A stretch of DNA of 64,000 bases, from contig JAWBQJ010000001.1 in assembly GCA_038845865.1 (NCBI GenBank), positions 248,001 to 312,000 of the forward strand, given 5' to 3'. Numbering within the stretch: position 1 is the stretch's first letter; each line of letters starts with the position of its first letter. Below the pieces are notes generated by a model. The model had not been told where the DNA came from and ran no database searches. It saw nothing but the letters and a program-made list of their open reading frames with translations. The DNA comes from Desulfurococcaceae archaeon (GTDB lineage Archaea > Thermoproteota > Thermoprotei_A > Sulfolobales > Desulfurococcaceae). The translations under genes were made by a program, and so were the position numbers. Positions 24,597 through 34,881 of the stretch are shown here, one piece after another.

Positions 24597-25631
24597 GTAA
24601 TACCTCATAAACCCCTTATACTCGTACGTTCCAAGTATCATTCGACACGTTTCAAGGTGATTACTACACTGCACCAACCCCTCTGCTTCGAACCGACCAC
24701 CCTCGTAGAGTCCCGTCATGTAGACCGCTTCATAGCTCAGTAGGCGTTCTATGTCATACGGTATTCTAGTTAACGACTCAACGAGCCTATAAGAGAGTAT
24801 ACTTGCCTGAGCTGGGTAGTTAAGCGCCATGGGCCCTCCGTAAGCGTCGAGCACGATCCTGGCCACACCAATACTTCTAAACGCTGGCATTAGCATCACG
24901 TTTCTGTAGACACCATCATTATACATGAAGGAGTACTCCTTACCTCGGAAAACACCCCGACGCCAGTTACGGTAAAATTTCAGTATATCTCTAGGTGAGA
25001 GCCCTGTACTCAGAGCGGCGTTTTTAGCCCACATATTTAGCTTCTCGCCATTGAATGCCATGTACGTGTGCTTGTTACTAGCCAAGTACTCGACAACGTG
25101 AATGGACTCTCTTAGTCCGTACACTACGAGGTCGAGGTCGCTGTAGTGAGGGTTGTGAATTCCCGGAAGTAGGGATCCCGTAATGCCGGGTAAGACGCCG
25201 GTACTGACAGAAACATCTAATAACACCTCGACCGCTGTGCTTTCGAGACCATCCGACGCTTTGCGTAAAGCTTCCATGGATCTTTTGAGGGGGTCTAGCA
25301 GTCCGTCCACTTGTGTCAGCGGAATGCAAGGTACGTGAGAATCGAAAAATGGTACGTACGTGGACCAGGACGTATGTTCACGCACAGTATTAGCTCCGTA
25401 GGTCTTAACGAGCCTTTCGTAGAAAACTCCACCTCTACCACTCCACTGCGTCGGCCTGCCGGATGGCCTATACTTTACATAGCCCACTATGCAGTAGTCT
25501 ACGTGCCAATTACCTGTAACAACAGCTAACGATCCATCACGTAGTAGAACGTAGTAGTGGTCAAGTGGCTTGATGCTTGAATACACCGGGATACCCTTAA
25601 CGCTACATGGGCTCTGGTTCTGGGAGCTCAC
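24591..25631 (-). CDS. predicted nucleotidyltransferase (COG1665-like)
   Basis: 346 residues. [21 protein letters not shown] near 155-175 is the GS...DxD metal-binding core of Pol-beta-type nucleotidyltransferases. The N-terminus has [15 protein letters not shown]. Archaeal COG1665 proteins share this core; substrate unknown. It overlaps the upstream NAPRTase by 29 bases if started at ATG 25631; a GTG near 25586 would remove the overlap. Part of a four-gene leftward run with YjbQ, PncB and the CTG-start phosphoesterase. Confidence 0.65.
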   Translation of the reverse strand: MSSQNQSPCSVKGIPVYSSIKPLDHYYVLLRDGSLAVVTGNWHVDYCIVGYVKYRPSGRPTQWSGRGGVFYERLVKTYGANTVREHTSWSTYVPFFDSHVPCIPLTQVDGLLDPLKRSMEALRKASDGLESTAVEVLLDVSVSTGVLPGITGSLLPGIHNPHYSDLDLVVYGLRESIHVVEYLASNKHTYMAFNGEKLNMWAKNAALSTGLSPRDILKFYRNWRRGVFRGKEYSFMYNDGVYRNVMLMPAFRSIGVARIVLDAYGGPMALNYPAQASILSYRLVESLTRIPYDIERLLSYEAVYMTGLYEGGRFEAEGLVQCSNHLETCRMILGTYEYKGFMRYYG

Positions 25632-26784
25632 TTAGTTGCTCGAGGACGTAGTTCCTGATGTCTTCGAGCTTGGGTAGCTCAACAAGCAGTTTGCCGTTTT
25701 CCATGTACTTCTTTAGTAGTGGTTCGTAGTCTTCCGCTACTTTTACCGGTGCATCTAGCAATGTTACCACATCGTTCAATCCCGGTCTTTTTCTGTAAAC
25801 TTGCTTAGCTCCCGGCAACTTACCCCTCTTAGTGATGGGTCTCCATCCGTTGTCTTCGAAGACCTCTACTATGTCGGCGCTAATGTCGATGCTGGGGGGC
25901 ATGGCAATGCTCGTTCCCACCCCGAACGCGTCTACTATATCCCTCAGTTCTACGATTTCTTTCTCATCGATCCCCCCACTGACGACTATTTTTACATGCT
26001 TATACCCGTGAATGTCCAGCGTCCAGCGCACTTCTTCGACTATTTGCCTCATGTTCCCACGCCTACTGCTAGGGGTATCTAGCCTAACGCCGTAAAGCCT
26101 ACTACCGAGCGCTTGGGCGGCCATTAGCGCTTCTAACCTCTCGTCGTAGAAGGTATCTACGAGCATTATTCTCGGTACGTCTTCCTCGATGACCTCGTCG
26201 AAGGCCTTCCAGGCAGTAACCGTGTCGCCAAGGGCTATTATGAGTGCGTGGGGCATTGTGCCCTGAGGCTTTAAGCCGAGGTACTTGGTGCTAGCAACGC
26301 CCGATACCGCATCTACTCCGCCAATGTACGCTGCCCTATCAACCATCGGTGATATTGCAGGGTGTAGTGCACGCAGCCCGAAGAACAGTACTGTTCTGTT
26401 TCCAGCAAGCTTCTTTATTCTCGCGGCCTTGGTAGCTATGCTACTGTAATGGCGTAGTATGCCGAGTAGTGGTGTCTCGTATACTGCGAAGTCATCGAGA
26501 TAGCCTTCCACGATCATCAGAGGTTCCCCCGCTCTAAATATAGTGCCTTCGGGAACGGCGTAAACGGTTACTGGTTTATCCTTGAGTAGGTATAGCGCCT
26601 CTTCAAGGCCCGCGAACACTGCCCATTCGTGGCGTGAAGGAAGCTTCATCACGTGAAATTCCATTCTGACCTTCTTCCTAATACCTTTTGTTCTCAGAAT
26701 TTTAGTGGTCCTGACGAAGTATATGTCTGTGACAACGCCGTTAAGGATGTCCTCTTCCGTCGCAATGTAGAATTTCATGCTCAT
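25603..26784 (-). CDS. pncB: nicotinate phosphoribosyltransferase
   Basis: 393 residues. NAPRTase hallmarks: [21 protein letters not shown] near 140, GTMPHALI (phosphoribosyl loop), [14 protein letters not shown] and [11 protein letters not shown]. Makes nicotinate mononucleotide from nicotinate and PRPP for NAD salvage; NadM at 42826 would act later in the pathway. It shares the ATGAGC overlap with the YjbQ gene upstream, so they are co-transcribed. Confidence 0.88.
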   Translation of the reverse strand: MSMKFYIATEEDILNGVVTDIYFVRTTKILRTKGIRKKVRMEFHVMKLPSRHEWAVFAGLEEALYLLKDKPVTVYAVPEGTIFRAGEPLMIVEGYLDDFAVYETPLLGILRHYSSIATKAARIKKLAGNRTVLFFGLRALHPAISPMVDRAAYIGGVDAVSGVASTKYLGLKPQGTMPHALIIALGDTVTAWKAFDEVIEEDVPRIMLVDTFYDERLEALMAAQALGSRLYGVRLDTPSSRRGNMRQIVEEVRWTLDIHGYKHVKIVVSGGIDEKEIVELRDIVDAFGVGTSIAMPPSIDISADIVEVFEDNGWRPITKRGKLPGAKQVYRKRPGLNDVVTLLDAPVKVAEDYEPLLKKYMENGKLLVELPKLEDIRNYVLEQLSELPEPEPM

Positions 26785-27215
26785 TCACCCATTACAACTA
26801 CGCAAACCTCTCTACCAGGTCTTGGACCATCCATTTCGAGGAAGAAGATGTTCTGCCACGTGCCCCTCAACAAGCGCCCGTTAACAACGGGAAACACCCT
26901 TTCAGCACCGAAAAATGCTGACCCTATATGTGCGTGCGCGTTATCGTCGACAGTATTATGCTTCCACTTCGGACTACCGGGTTCCGTTAATTCCTTGACT
27001 TTGTTTAGTATATCGCTAATGAGCCCTGGTTCCCGCTCATTCACTATGATCGCGGCAGTTGCATGCGGCGCGAACACGAGCACCAGTCCATTCGATACAC
27101 CGGAATTCCTCACAACCTCCTCGACCATGCCCGTAATATCAACTAACTGAAACCTTTCACTAGTTTTAACTTTCAATACCTGCGTGTAGACCTTTACCAA
27201 GTCGTAACGCACCAC
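26781..27215 (-). CDS. YjbQ/UPF0047 family protein
   Basis: 144 residues. [26 protein letters not shown] (about 54-70), [13 protein letters not shown] and [18 protein letters not shown] match the family, whose histidines bind a metal. Some members have thiamine-phosphate synthase activity in vitro; physiological role is uncertain. Coding start ATG 27215, first of the leftward operon with pncB. Confidence 0.88.
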   Translation of the reverse strand: MVRYDLVKVYTQVLKVKTSERFQLVDITGMVEEVVRNSGVSNGLVLVFAPHATAAIIVNEREPGLISDILNKVKELTEPGSPKWKHNTVDDNAHAHIGSAFFGAERVFPVVNGRLLRGTWQNIFFLEMDGPRPGREVCVVVMGE

Positions 27216-27321
27216 TTCTCCTCCAAGAATAGTACAGTGAGGCAGGCAAATTAAAAACGTAGAATAGAAAACATTATTAGTAGGTTTAGGTAATCAGTCT
27301 ACACGGATGTGGTGACTCTAG

Positions 27322-27894
27322 ATGGGAGAAGATGAGTACTGGTGGCGTAAGAGGAGACGGGTGAGAGACGAGTTTGATGAGCTATTTGAAAGGATGCTTG
27401 AGGATATGGAAAGGTTCATTAGGGACATCGAAAGGAGATTTATCGGTGAATTAAGCCCCGAGAGAACGAGGGAAAGGGAGTACGAGAAATACGAGTATGG
27501 TCCTTACGTGTACGGATTTAGCGTAACTATAGGCCCTGATGGTAGGCCCATAATTAAGGAGTTTGGCAACGTTAGGAGAATACGCGGTAGACCAACGATA
27601 ATGGAGGAAAGGGAACCGCTGGTTGACGTGTTCGAATCCGATAACGAAGTAACAGTTATAGCGGAAATGCCGGGTGTTGAGAAGGAAAAGATCGAAATAA
27701 AGGTCGCAGAGGACAATAAAACACTGATTATAAGCGCGAGTAATGAGAAGAGGAAGTATTATAAAGAAGTCGAGTTACCGAGCAAAGTAGAGCCTTCATC
27801 TGCGAAGGCCACATATAAGAATGGTGTTTTAGAGGTTAGATTAAAAAAGCTCGGTAAAGAAGAAAGTAAAGGCACGAAGATAAAGGTCGAGTAG
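27322..27894 (+). CDS. Hsp20-family small heat-shock protein
   Basis: 190 residues. Charged N-terminal region (to about 90) then an alpha-crystallin domain: PLVDVFESDNEVTVIAEMPG (about 99-118), ADNKTLIISA, YKEVELPSKVEP and the GVLEVRLKK strand ending in the IKVE C-terminal I-x-V motif. A chaperone that holds unfolding proteins; an Arg-rich N-terminus (WRKRRRVRDEFDELF) is slightly unusual. AT-rich promoter DNA (AAATTAAAAAC) precedes it. Confidence 0.93.
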   Translation: MGEDEYWWRKRRRVRDEFDELFERMLEDMERFIRDIERRFIGELSPERTREREYEKYEYGPYVYGFSVTIGPDGRPIIKEFGNVRRIRGRPTIMEEREPLVDVFESDNEVTVIAEMPGVEKEKIEIKVAEDNKTLIISASNEKRKYYKEVELPSKVEPSSAKATYKNGVLEVRLKKLGKEESKGTKIKVE

Positions 27895-27949
27895 TCCTTA
27901 GCCCCTAGCCCCTTTACGGAGGTCTTTTACGGCCGGGAGGTGCGTGTTT

Positions 27950-28477
27950 TTGATCATAGGTGTTATCAGTGATAGCCATGACAATTTACATGCACTCAAA
28001 CTGGTACTACGAAGACTATTAGAACATCGCGTTGAGCTGGTAGTGCATCTCGGAGATATCATTAGCCCGTTTACAGTTAAACTCATGAAGGAGGTTCTCG
28101 GGGATATTAAGGTAATGGCAGTAAAGGGTAACAATGACGGGGATCTTTACCAGCTGTTAGCCCTCTTTACGCAGTACGGTTGGGTATTCAAGGTGGAGCC
28201 CGGTACTGTAGAGCTTCGTGGAAAAACTGTGTTACTTCTCCATGGGTATGGAAACGTCAATGAAACCGTATCTTTCGTAAACGCTCTTACCAGGTCTTTA
28301 AAGGTTGACATGGTGCTCTACGGACATACCCACAAGGTCTCCGTGGAAAAAATCGATGGAAAGCTCGTTTTAAACCCAGGTGAGGTCTGCGGTTATCTAT
28401 CGGGAAGCGCGTCCTATGCAATAGTAGACCTCAAGTCCCTTAAAGCGGAAATAGCCTTTCTAGAGAAAGAGTGGTAA
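27950..28477 (+). CDS. YfcE/MJ0936-type metallophosphoesterase
   Basis: 175 residues from TTG 27950 (GGGAGGTG seven bases upstream; the longer GTG 27944 adds two residues). Complete motif set: GVISDSHDN, HLGDI, VKGNNDG, LLLHGYG and LYGHTHK. Hydrolyses phosphodiesters or phosphates with two metal ions. The downstream uridine phosphorylase starts two bases after its stop. Confidence 0.9.
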   Translation: MIIGVISDSHDNLHALKLVLRRLLEHRVELVVHLGDIISPFTVKLMKEVLGDIKVMAVKGNNDGDLYQLLALFTQYGWVFKVEPGTVELRGKTVLLLHGYGNVNETVSFVNALTRSLKVDMVLYGHTHKVSVEKIDGKLVLNPGEVCGYLSGSASYAIVDLKSLKAEIAFLEKEW

Positions 28478-28478
28478 C

Positions 28479-29327
28479 ATGGAGAAGCCCAAAAGTGCGA
28501 GTAGGCCCGAAACGGAAAGAGGACTACAGTACCATTTAATGGTTAAACCAGGGGATGTCAGTAGATACGTGCTATTACCAGGTGATCCCGAGAGGGTGCC
28601 GCTGATAGCGAAGTTTTGGGATAAATACTGGCACGTGGCGTCACACCGCGAATTTGTCACCTATAGCGGGTACTACAAGGAGGTGTTTATATCGGCTACT
28701 AGCACCGGTATTGGAGCGCCTTCCACCGCTATAGCGATAGAGGAGCTTGCTAGAGTCGGCGCAGAAGTCTTTATAAGGACGGGGACGACGGGCGCACTCA
28801 GGAGAGGTATTAAAATCGGCGATCTAGTGATATCAAGCGGAGCAGTCAGGCTAGAAGGCACCAGCAAGCACTATATAATGCCAGAATATCCGGCAGTAGC
28901 CAGTTACGATGTCCTGCTGGCATTAGTTGAGGCGGCTGAAACCCTCGGTGTCAGGTATCACGTGGGGTTGACAGCCAGTAGCGATAGCTTTTACGTAGGC
29001 CAAGAAAGGCCGGGCTTTAACGATTACTTGCCTCCCTTCCAGAGGGGCTTACTAGAGCATCTTAGAAGTGCCAATGTTTTAAACCTCGAGATGGAGGCGT
29101 CTACAATATTCGTGCTATCCAACATATACAATCTGCGTGCAGGAGCGGTGTGCGCTGTCATAGCTAACCGGGAAACCGAGGAATTCGTTCCGGGGGCAGG
29201 AGTAGAAGACGCTATTAAGGTAGCTAATGAGGCCGTGAGGATCCTTGCGGGCTGGGATGAAGAGTTACGTAAGCAAGGTAAGAAGTACCTCTCTCCGAGC
29301 ATCATAAAGGAGGTCTCTAGGCAGTAA
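28479..29327 (+). CDS. udp: uridine phosphorylase
   Basis: 282 residues of the PNP/UDP phosphorylase fold. VLLPGDPERV near 30, STGIGAPSTAIAIEEL, RTGTTGALR (phosphate site) and NLEMEASTIFVL near 200. Splits uridine with phosphate to uracil and ribose-1-phosphate. It is followed by a PfkB kinase four bases later, so the two probably process nucleosides together. Confidence 0.9.
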   Translation: MEKPKSASRPETERGLQYHLMVKPGDVSRYVLLPGDPERVPLIAKFWDKYWHVASHREFVTYSGYYKEVFISATSTGIGAPSTAIAIEELARVGAEVFIRTGTTGALRRGIKIGDLVISSGAVRLEGTSKHYIMPEYPAVASYDVLLALVEAAETLGVRYHVGLTASSDSFYVGQERPGFNDYLPPFQRGLLEHLRSANVLNLEMEASTIFVLSNIYNLRAGAVCAVIANRETEEFVPGAGVEDAIKVANEAVRILAGWDEELRKQGKKYLSPSIIKEVSRQ

Positions 29328-29331
29328 AGGC

Positions 29332-30276
29332 ATGAACGGCAAGAATTATACCCACGTAGCCGTGGGCAATCTCAATGTTGACATAGCCATATATGTAGAC
29401 CGCGTGCCGGCTCCCGGAGAAGTACTCACTGCGTTAGGCGTTGACATGAGGCCCGGCGGAGCCGCTACGAACTATGCCGTGGCAGTGGCTCAATACGGGC
29501 ACAAGGTCTACCTCGTAGCCTCAACATCTAATAGCGAGTACGTAAAAACAACACTTACTACCCTGAAAGAGTTAGGTGTTAACATTGATAAGATAAAACT
29601 AGTTGACGAATTTCCCGGACTAGTTGTTATAATAGTCCAGGCAGGCGGCGAGAGGACTATGATAAAATATCCCGGAGCGAATAGAGAGCTCTCAGCCGAT
29701 GACGTTTCCCACGATCTCCTCGAGAACGCGCACTTAGTACACATGGCGTCAATCAGCCCAGACCTGGCCGCCGATATAGGTAAAAAGTGCACTCGGAGAG
29801 CCGTTCTGGTAACCTACGACCCCGGGATTTACGCGGATGCTTTAAGAAACGCTATACCGACATTGATAGAAAACATCGACGTGCTCTTCCTCAATGAAAG
29901 GGAGTTAATGCACATCGCAAAGCACGCTAAGGTGGACGTTCTGTTTAAGCACGGTCTTTCAACACTAGTAGTGAAAATGGGTCAGCGAGGTGCAACTGTT
30001 TTACTACCGAGCGGTACATGTTACCATGGAGTGGCGCAACCGATCAAAAGGCCCGTAGATTCCACGGGAGCAGGAGACGCGTTTAACGCGTTTTTCAACG
30101 CTAAATACCTTGAATCCAAAAACCTCTCGCTAGCACTTGCTTACGGCGTAGCGGCAGGGGCTTTAAAGGTTGGTTTTCGCGGGAGCTTCCTACGCCTAGA
30201 TCATAAGCTATTTAAACTACAACTAAAAAAAGTAGTGGTTGAGAAACCGGCTGAGTGCCCGGCTGAATTCAATTAA
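29332..30276 (+). CDS. PfkB-family sugar/nucleoside kinase (possible ribose-1-phosphate kinase)
   Basis: 314 residues. RPGGAATNYAVA near 43 (signature 1) and DSTGAGDAFNAFF near 244 (signature 2, catalytic Asp). Family members phosphorylate ribose, adenosine, cytidine or ribose-1-phosphate. The uridine phosphorylase just upstream releases ribose-1-phosphate, and an AMP phosphorylase lies in the window, so a ribose-1-phosphate kinase of the archaeal pentose bisphosphate pathway is my inference. Ribokinase or nucleoside kinase remain possible. Confidence 0.8.
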   Translation: MNGKNYTHVAVGNLNVDIAIYVDRVPAPGEVLTALGVDMRPGGAATNYAVAVAQYGHKVYLVASTSNSEYVKTTLTTLKELGVNIDKIKLVDEFPGLVVIIVQAGGERTMIKYPGANRELSADDVSHDLLENAHLVHMASISPDLAADIGKKCTRRAVLVTYDPGIYADALRNAIPTLIENIDVLFLNERELMHIAKHAKVDVLFKHGLSTLVVKMGQRGATVLLPSGTCYHGVAQPIKRPVDSTGAGDAFNAFFNAKYLESKNLSLALAYGVAAGALKVGFRGSFLRLDHKLFKLQLKKVVVEKPAECPAEFN

Positions 30277-30289
30277 ACGGTAAATATCA

Positions 30290-31105
30290 ATGCACACCTA
30301 TAGTTGCTATAATAGGCTTTTCGAGCTCTTAATGGACGGTAAGCCCGCTTGTGATTATAGAACCGTGCACGAGAGTGAAGGTAAACTTAGAATTACAGGC
30401 AAAGCCGTACAGGAAATTTGCGGCGTAGATACAATGGTAATCAACACCGATAAAGTCGTCCTGGCTATTCCGTTCATATTCGCAGATGAAGAGACCGTAG
30501 AGCTCTTTACGAAGTACATGGAAGCGTTGAGAAAGGCTCACGCATTAAACCTACCGGTAATAGTGGTACTCGATGACTGCGATCCCCGGTTAGTGGCGTG
30601 CATTGGCGCTTTGCGCGAGGCGTTAAAACTAGTAGCACCGCAGACAGCCTTCATAGTTGCAACATCTGCTACTTTACTAATAGCGTACGCCGAGTCCACG
30701 AAGACCTACGTTCACGCGGAGAGTAATGAAGACAAGTACTTTGAGTATCAGCAAGCCCTTGAAAAGGTCGCACACTATCTGAACATACTCGTAAAGCTAT
30801 TACCAACGAGCAGGGATGGGGAGGTGCTTTTAGACGTTGTCCGGGAATCCATAAGAGGCGTCGTTAACGTCAAGGAGACATTTAACCAGGTAGTAAGCGA
30901 GATTCTTGGCTTCCAATTAAAGTTCACTGAGATATATTCAATTAAAGGTGAGCTGGTGGAGTGCCCCGGAAACCTACTCGTAGTAGCCAAGGCGCTCCAA
31001 CAACGTATCGAAGCCGAAGGGAAACGGGCGTATATTCTCGTCCCAAGGCAGGTAAAGGCTCTTCTAAAGAATTATCTGCCCGAAGAATTTTTAGTCGGGG
31101 TTTAA
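30290..31105 (+). CDS. hypothetical protein
   Basis: 271 residues, not recognised. N-terminal cysteines (SCYNRLFELLMDGKPACDY), a central VIVVLDDCDPRLVACIGAL and a long helical C-terminal half. No membrane or signal segments. It follows the PfkB gene by 13 bases and ends four bases into the convergent NIP7-like stop. It may belong to the nucleoside operon by position only. Confidence 0.55.
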   Translation: MHTYSCYNRLFELLMDGKPACDYRTVHESEGKLRITGKAVQEICGVDTMVINTDKVVLAIPFIFADEETVELFTKYMEALRKAHALNLPVIVVLDDCDPRLVACIGALREALKLVAPQTAFIVATSATLLIAYAESTKTYVHAESNEDKYFEYQQALEKVAHYLNILVKLLPTSRDGEVLLDVVRESIRGVVNVKETFNQVVSEILGFQLKFTEIYSIKGELVECPGNLLVVAKALQQRIEAEGKRAYILVPRQVKALLKNYLPEEFLVGV

Positions 31106-31617
31106 CCAAGTGCCCTAAGGAAAATACCTGCATCATATATGTTTTCGTAAACTTGCCTTCTACCATCCCACTTGGCGAACCCTATCACCTCCATGTCACT
31201 AGAGTCTATGACAGCGTATAACCCCAGCTCTGGGGGCATTATTTCAACTACGCTTTGCGGTAAGATGTCGTTACCGTACAAGAAGGCCCTTACGCCCTTC
31301 TCGGCGACAACTATGGCCGCTTTCATGCCGTGCTTTTCGTAGATCTCTCTGATAAGGCATAATGATGGCGTGAGCGTGTTCTTGGCATAAAGCGCAATCC
31401 ACGAGTCTTCGTAAAGTACGAACAACTTAGACGGTGAATACCGCGTACCATATATTATGCAAAGATCTCTGCCTAGACAAGTGTACCGTAATCCGCTTGT
31501 GATGTATTCCTCCGGGTTTACGCCATAGAGCTCCCTCAATGTGTTTCTGAGCCTCTCCACTACTCTACCCGGAACAACGCCTACTTTAAACTTAGCTACC
31601 TTTTTCTCAGAAGGCAT
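31102..31617 (-). CDS. NIP7-like PUA-domain protein
   Basis: 171 residues. N-terminal pre-PUA region with a YSPSKLFVLYEDSW strand and C-terminal PUA-like domain (LYGNDILPQSVVEIMP, DMEVIGFAKWDG). NIP7 proteins act in ribosome biogenesis and bind U-rich RNA and rRNA methylases. Directly downstream of the NOL1/NOP2 gene with a 22-base overlap, an arrangement seen in other archaea. Confidence 0.75.
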   Translation of the reverse strand: MPSEKKVAKFKVGVVPGRVVERLRNTLRELYGVNPEEYITSGLRYTCLGRDLCIIYGTRYSPSKLFVLYEDSWIALYAKNTLTPSLCLIREIYEKHGMKAAIVVAEKGVRAFLYGNDILPQSVVEIMPPELGLYAVIDSSDMEVIGFAKWDGRRQVYENIYDAGIFLRALG

Positions 31618-32615
31618 ATAGTGTACCCGAATAATCCATGTACGTGAGGCCAGAGCCTGATGCAGTTTTCCAACTCCCGTGCAAACTTCAGGTTCCGGTA
31701 CTCTGTTAGTCCCTTAGAATAGCTTAGTAATTTAGGAAAGGGTTCCGAGATCTCAACGTCATTTCTATGCTTCAGAATGGTGTCTACGACATATTCGTTT
31801 TCCTCCGGCGCGATGCTACAAGTAACGTACGCTATCATACCGCCCCGCTCGGCTAGGTCTAGTACGCTGTGAAGTAGCTCTATTTCCCTAGCGACCATTA
31901 CTGCTAAGTCTAGTATGCTTGTCCTCGATTTCCGTCCAGGGTCCACGGAAACCCGTCCTTCGCCGCTACAGGGTGCATCGAGAATTATTCTACCGAATCT
32001 GCGGTTAAGTCTGTGTTTGAGTTTACGTGCATCGCTCCATGTGATTATGACATTATCAAGCTTCATCCTCATAAAGTGCCCCATTAATGCCTTCAACCTA
32101 TACAACACTAGGTCATTAGCGTAGATGGTTCCGCCTCTTTTCTTCAGGATCTGCGCTATGTACGTGGCTTTTCCCCCGGGAGCTGCACAGGCATCCAGCA
32201 CATCTCCCTGGTAATCGTGCAACAACAGCAATACCGGGAGGAGGCTTGAAGCATCGCGGTGAACGTAATAGTATCCCTTGAGGTACTCGTGAGTCGCGCC
32301 TATGCTCGGTGAAGCAGGGTGTTCGCATACCCAGAACGATTCGGGCGACCACGGTATTTCGACTAGCTTGAATCCAAGTCGTTCGAGCCTGTGCTTAAGG
32401 CTTTGAGGCTCTATGAGCAACGTGTTTGTTCTAACTACCGGCTTGACGGGCTTTTCAAACGCGCTCAATAACTTGAGCGTGTCCTCGTACCCCAGCATGT
32501 CTATGTACCGCTGTACCATGTAGGGTAAGTAACCGTATTCGAGTGCGAGGTTCCGTGCTTCCTTAGAGGGCTCTACGAAGATTTGCCGGTAGATCTCAGA
32601 TACCTCTACTTTCAC
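31596..32615 (-). CDS. NOL1/NOP2/Sun family RNA m5C methyltransferase
   Basis: 339 residues. SAM loop LDACAAPGGKATYI near 140, DAPCSGEGRV near 210 (one Cys) and YVTCSIAPEENE near 260 (catalytic Cys) are the complete two-cysteine set. VRTNTL near 60 marks the family's N-terminal part. Transfers methyl from SAM to C5 of cytosine in rRNA or tRNA. Overlaps the NIP7-like gene, which may guide it to RNA. Confidence 0.9.
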   Translation of the reverse strand: MKVEVSEIYRQIFVEPSKEARNLALEYGYLPYMVQRYIDMLGYEDTLKLLSAFEKPVKPVVRTNTLLIEPQSLKHRLERLGFKLVEIPWSPESFWVCEHPASPSIGATHEYLKGYYYVHRDASSLLPVLLLLHDYQGDVLDACAAPGGKATYIAQILKKRGGTIYANDLVLYRLKALMGHFMRMKLDNVIITWSDARKLKHRLNRRFGRIILDAPCSGEGRVSVDPGRKSRTSILDLAVMVAREIELLHSVLDLAERGGMIAYVTCSIAPEENEYVVDTILKHRNDVEISEPFPKLLSYSKGLTEYRNLKFARELENCIRLWPHVHGLFGYTICLLRKR

Positions 32616-33356
32616 TTAGAGCCTCTCCTCTAGTATCCTCTTCATCAACCTAGCATTATTGAGCATCCAGTGATTGTTGTTGAAGAAAACGTACACCTTA
32701 CGTGGTGACAACTCTGCAATCCTTTTCGCGATATCCAGTAACTCATCTCTACTGTAGTCGTAACCGTACCAGACCTCTCTACCATGCATTCTGAGGTATA
32801 TGATGTCCTTGACTGAGACGATCCATGAGGCTATAGGGGCATCTATTGACACGGTTACCACACCGTTTTCTCTACTCCAGTCCTCTACTTCCTTGTTAAA
32901 ACAAGAAGAGTGCCTGAACTCCACGGCCATCCTAGTGCTCAACCCTGTCTTATCCTTAAACTCGACAATCTTGCTGAGGTTCTCTTCTTTGCACGAGTAA
33001 TTAGGTGGCAACTGAAATAGGTAGAAGTCCACTAAGCCGTTCATAGCCTTGAATAGGTCATGGAACTTAAACCATATCTCAAGGGCTCTTTCCCTGAACT
33101 TCCTTATATGGGTAATAGACCTGTGAACTTTAATACTCCATCTAAGCTTCTGCCCCTTAACCGACCAGCTTTTAACCTGGTTTCTGAACGGAAATCTGTA
33201 GAAACTAGCATTCAACTCTACCGCGTTCAACCCGCTTTCCTCTACGTACCAGTCAAGAGACGCTCCCTCGTTCCAGTCATACAGCCAACCCGATGTACCC
33301 ACATATATGTCGTACTTCATCGAGCGGGCACGCCTATAACGCTGATATGCCTCCAT
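32616..33356 (-). CDS. DUF72/YecE-like TIM-barrel protein
   Basis: 246 residues. DUF72 pattern: YVGTSGWLYDW near 18, VELNASFYRFP, WSIKVHRSITH, FLFQLPP-like FYLFQLPPN and YLRMHGREVWYG near 190, with a final VYVFFNNNH. Function of the family is unproven. A TATA-like GATTTAAG about 30 bases before ATG 33356 supports a leaderless transcript; ATG 33320 gives a shorter form that starts at the first strand. Confidence 0.8.
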   Translation of the reverse strand: MEAYQRYRRARSMKYDIYVGTSGWLYDWNEGASLDWYVEESGLNAVELNASFYRFPFRNQVKSWSVKGQKLRWSIKVHRSITHIRKFRERALEIWFKFHDLFKAMNGLVDFYLFQLPPNYSCKEENLSKIVEFKDKTGLSTRMAVEFRHSSCFNKEVEDWSRENGVVTVSIDAPIASWIVSVKDIIYLRMHGREVWYGYDYSRDELLDIAKRIAELSPRKVYVFFNNNHWMLNNARLMKRILEERL

Positions 33357-33433
33357 TGATAATTTAATACGCTACACGAACTTAAATCTAGCCGGAGGAG
33401 CCTTGGTGGTTTCTGGCTACGTCTAGTGGGTGT

Positions 33434-34837
33434 ATGCCGTTGAAGCTATTCGGAACAGCGGGTATTAGGATGCGGTATCCTGGCGAGCTGGACCCCTTAT
33501 TAATGCTGAAAATAGGCAATGCCGTGGGTAGGCTTGGATTATCGAGTAAGGCTCATGTAGTTTGCGATACGAGGACAACCAGCCCCGTACTCGCGCTCTC
33601 CTTTGGGGCGGGCTTAATGTCGGCGGGTGTAGATGTTGCGTTTGTAGGTGTAGCACCTACGCCCGTCGCCGCCTTCTCAGCTCGCAAGGAGAAGTCTATT
33701 GGTGTAAGCATTACGGCAAGCCACAACCCACCAGAATATAATGGTGTAAAGCTATACGATCCCGAAGGTTTTGAGTTTACGAGAACTTTGGAAGAGAGGA
33801 TAGAAAGCCTCGTTAAAAGCACTAGCTACGAAGAATGGAGTAGGGCTGGCAACTTCGTGGAGGCCTCCAGCATTCTCAAGGAGTACACTAATAGCCTGTT
33901 GGAATTCACCGGTACGCCGAGGCCTAAGTGGACTCCAAGAGTGGTAATAGACTGCGCTAACGGTGCAGCATATAGCATTGTTCCCAGCGTAGTGCGTAGC
34001 CTTGGCGCCGTACCCGTAACTCTTAACTGTAACCCAGATGGGTTCTTTATGTTTAGACAGCCTGAACCACGTAAAGATGTTTTAGAACGATTTTTACCTC
34101 TGTACAGCGCCGTTGAATCCGCCGTCATTTTCAGCCATGACGGTGATGCGGACAGGGTGGCTGTTCTAGATCCCGTAAAGGGTTTTATCAGGCAGGATAG
34201 GGTCCTAGCCTTCTTTGCAAAAAAGATCTTAGAGAAAAGGAGAGGGCACGTCGTCGTAAGCATAGACACCGGGTTCGTCGTAGACGAGGTGGTTTACAAG
34301 CTCGGAGGTACCGTTGAGAGGTATGTTCTTGGCAAAACGCATGAGAGGGTAAAGGAGCTTGGTTTAAGCTATGTGGTCATGGCCGGTGAGCCCTGGAAGC
34401 TCATTCACACGTCATGGGGGCCGTGGGTGGACGGCGTTCTTCAAGTCGCGCTAATAACTAAAATAGTGCTCGAAACCGGTAAGCCGTTTTCAAGGGTACT
34501 TGATGAAGAGGGCATACCCGAATACCCGTGGGATCGCCGTAGCTACCTTATAGAGTCGGTAGAAGTGAGGGATGGTGTCTACATGGACATTGTAGAAGAC
34601 CTAAAAGGCGCCCTCGGGGAGCCCCTTAAGGTTATCAGTATTGATGGGTCTAGATTTGAGTACGAAGACGGCTCATGGGTACTCGTGCGTAAGAGTGGTA
34701 CAGAGCCCAAGATTCGAATATATGCAGAAGCACGTAGCAGGGAGAGACTGGCCGAGATCGTCAACAAGGTCGAGGGCATTGTGGTCAAAGCAGTTAAAAG
34801 AAGAGGAAGTAAGGTGGTAGAAGTAACTATAGGTTAG
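33434..34837 (+). CDS. phosphohexomutase (phosphoglucomutase/phosphomannomutase/GlmM type)
   Basis: 467 residues. FGTAGIRM at the N-terminus, S96 phosphoserine in TASHNPPEYNG, metal site HDGDADRV near 238, GEPW-type sugar site near 320 and the RKSGTEPKIRIY phosphate site at the C-terminus. Interconverts hexose-1- and -6-phosphates. Sugar specificity cannot be told from motifs; it could supply NDP-sugar genes at 47.5-49.3 kb. Confidence 0.92.
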   Translation: MPLKLFGTAGIRMRYPGELDPLLMLKIGNAVGRLGLSSKAHVVCDTRTTSPVLALSFGAGLMSAGVDVAFVGVAPTPVAAFSARKEKSIGVSITASHNPPEYNGVKLYDPEGFEFTRTLEERIESLVKSTSYEEWSRAGNFVEASSILKEYTNSLLEFTGTPRPKWTPRVVIDCANGAAYSIVPSVVRSLGAVPVTLNCNPDGFFMFRQPEPRKDVLERFLPLYSAVESAVIFSHDGDADRVAVLDPVKGFIRQDRVLAFFAKKILEKRRGHVVVSIDTGFVVDEVVYKLGGTVERYVLGKTHERVKELGLSYVVMAGEPWKLIHTSWGPWVDGVLQVALITKIVLETGKPFSRVLDEEGIPEYPWDRRSYLIESVEVRDGVYMDIVEDLKGALGEPLKVISIDGSRFEYEDGSWVLVRKSGTEPKIRIYAEARSRERLAEIVNKVEGIVVKAVKRRGSKVVEVTIG

Positions 34838-34881
34838 TATATCAGGGCTTAAACGGAGACACTAATGGAGGAGTGGTTGAA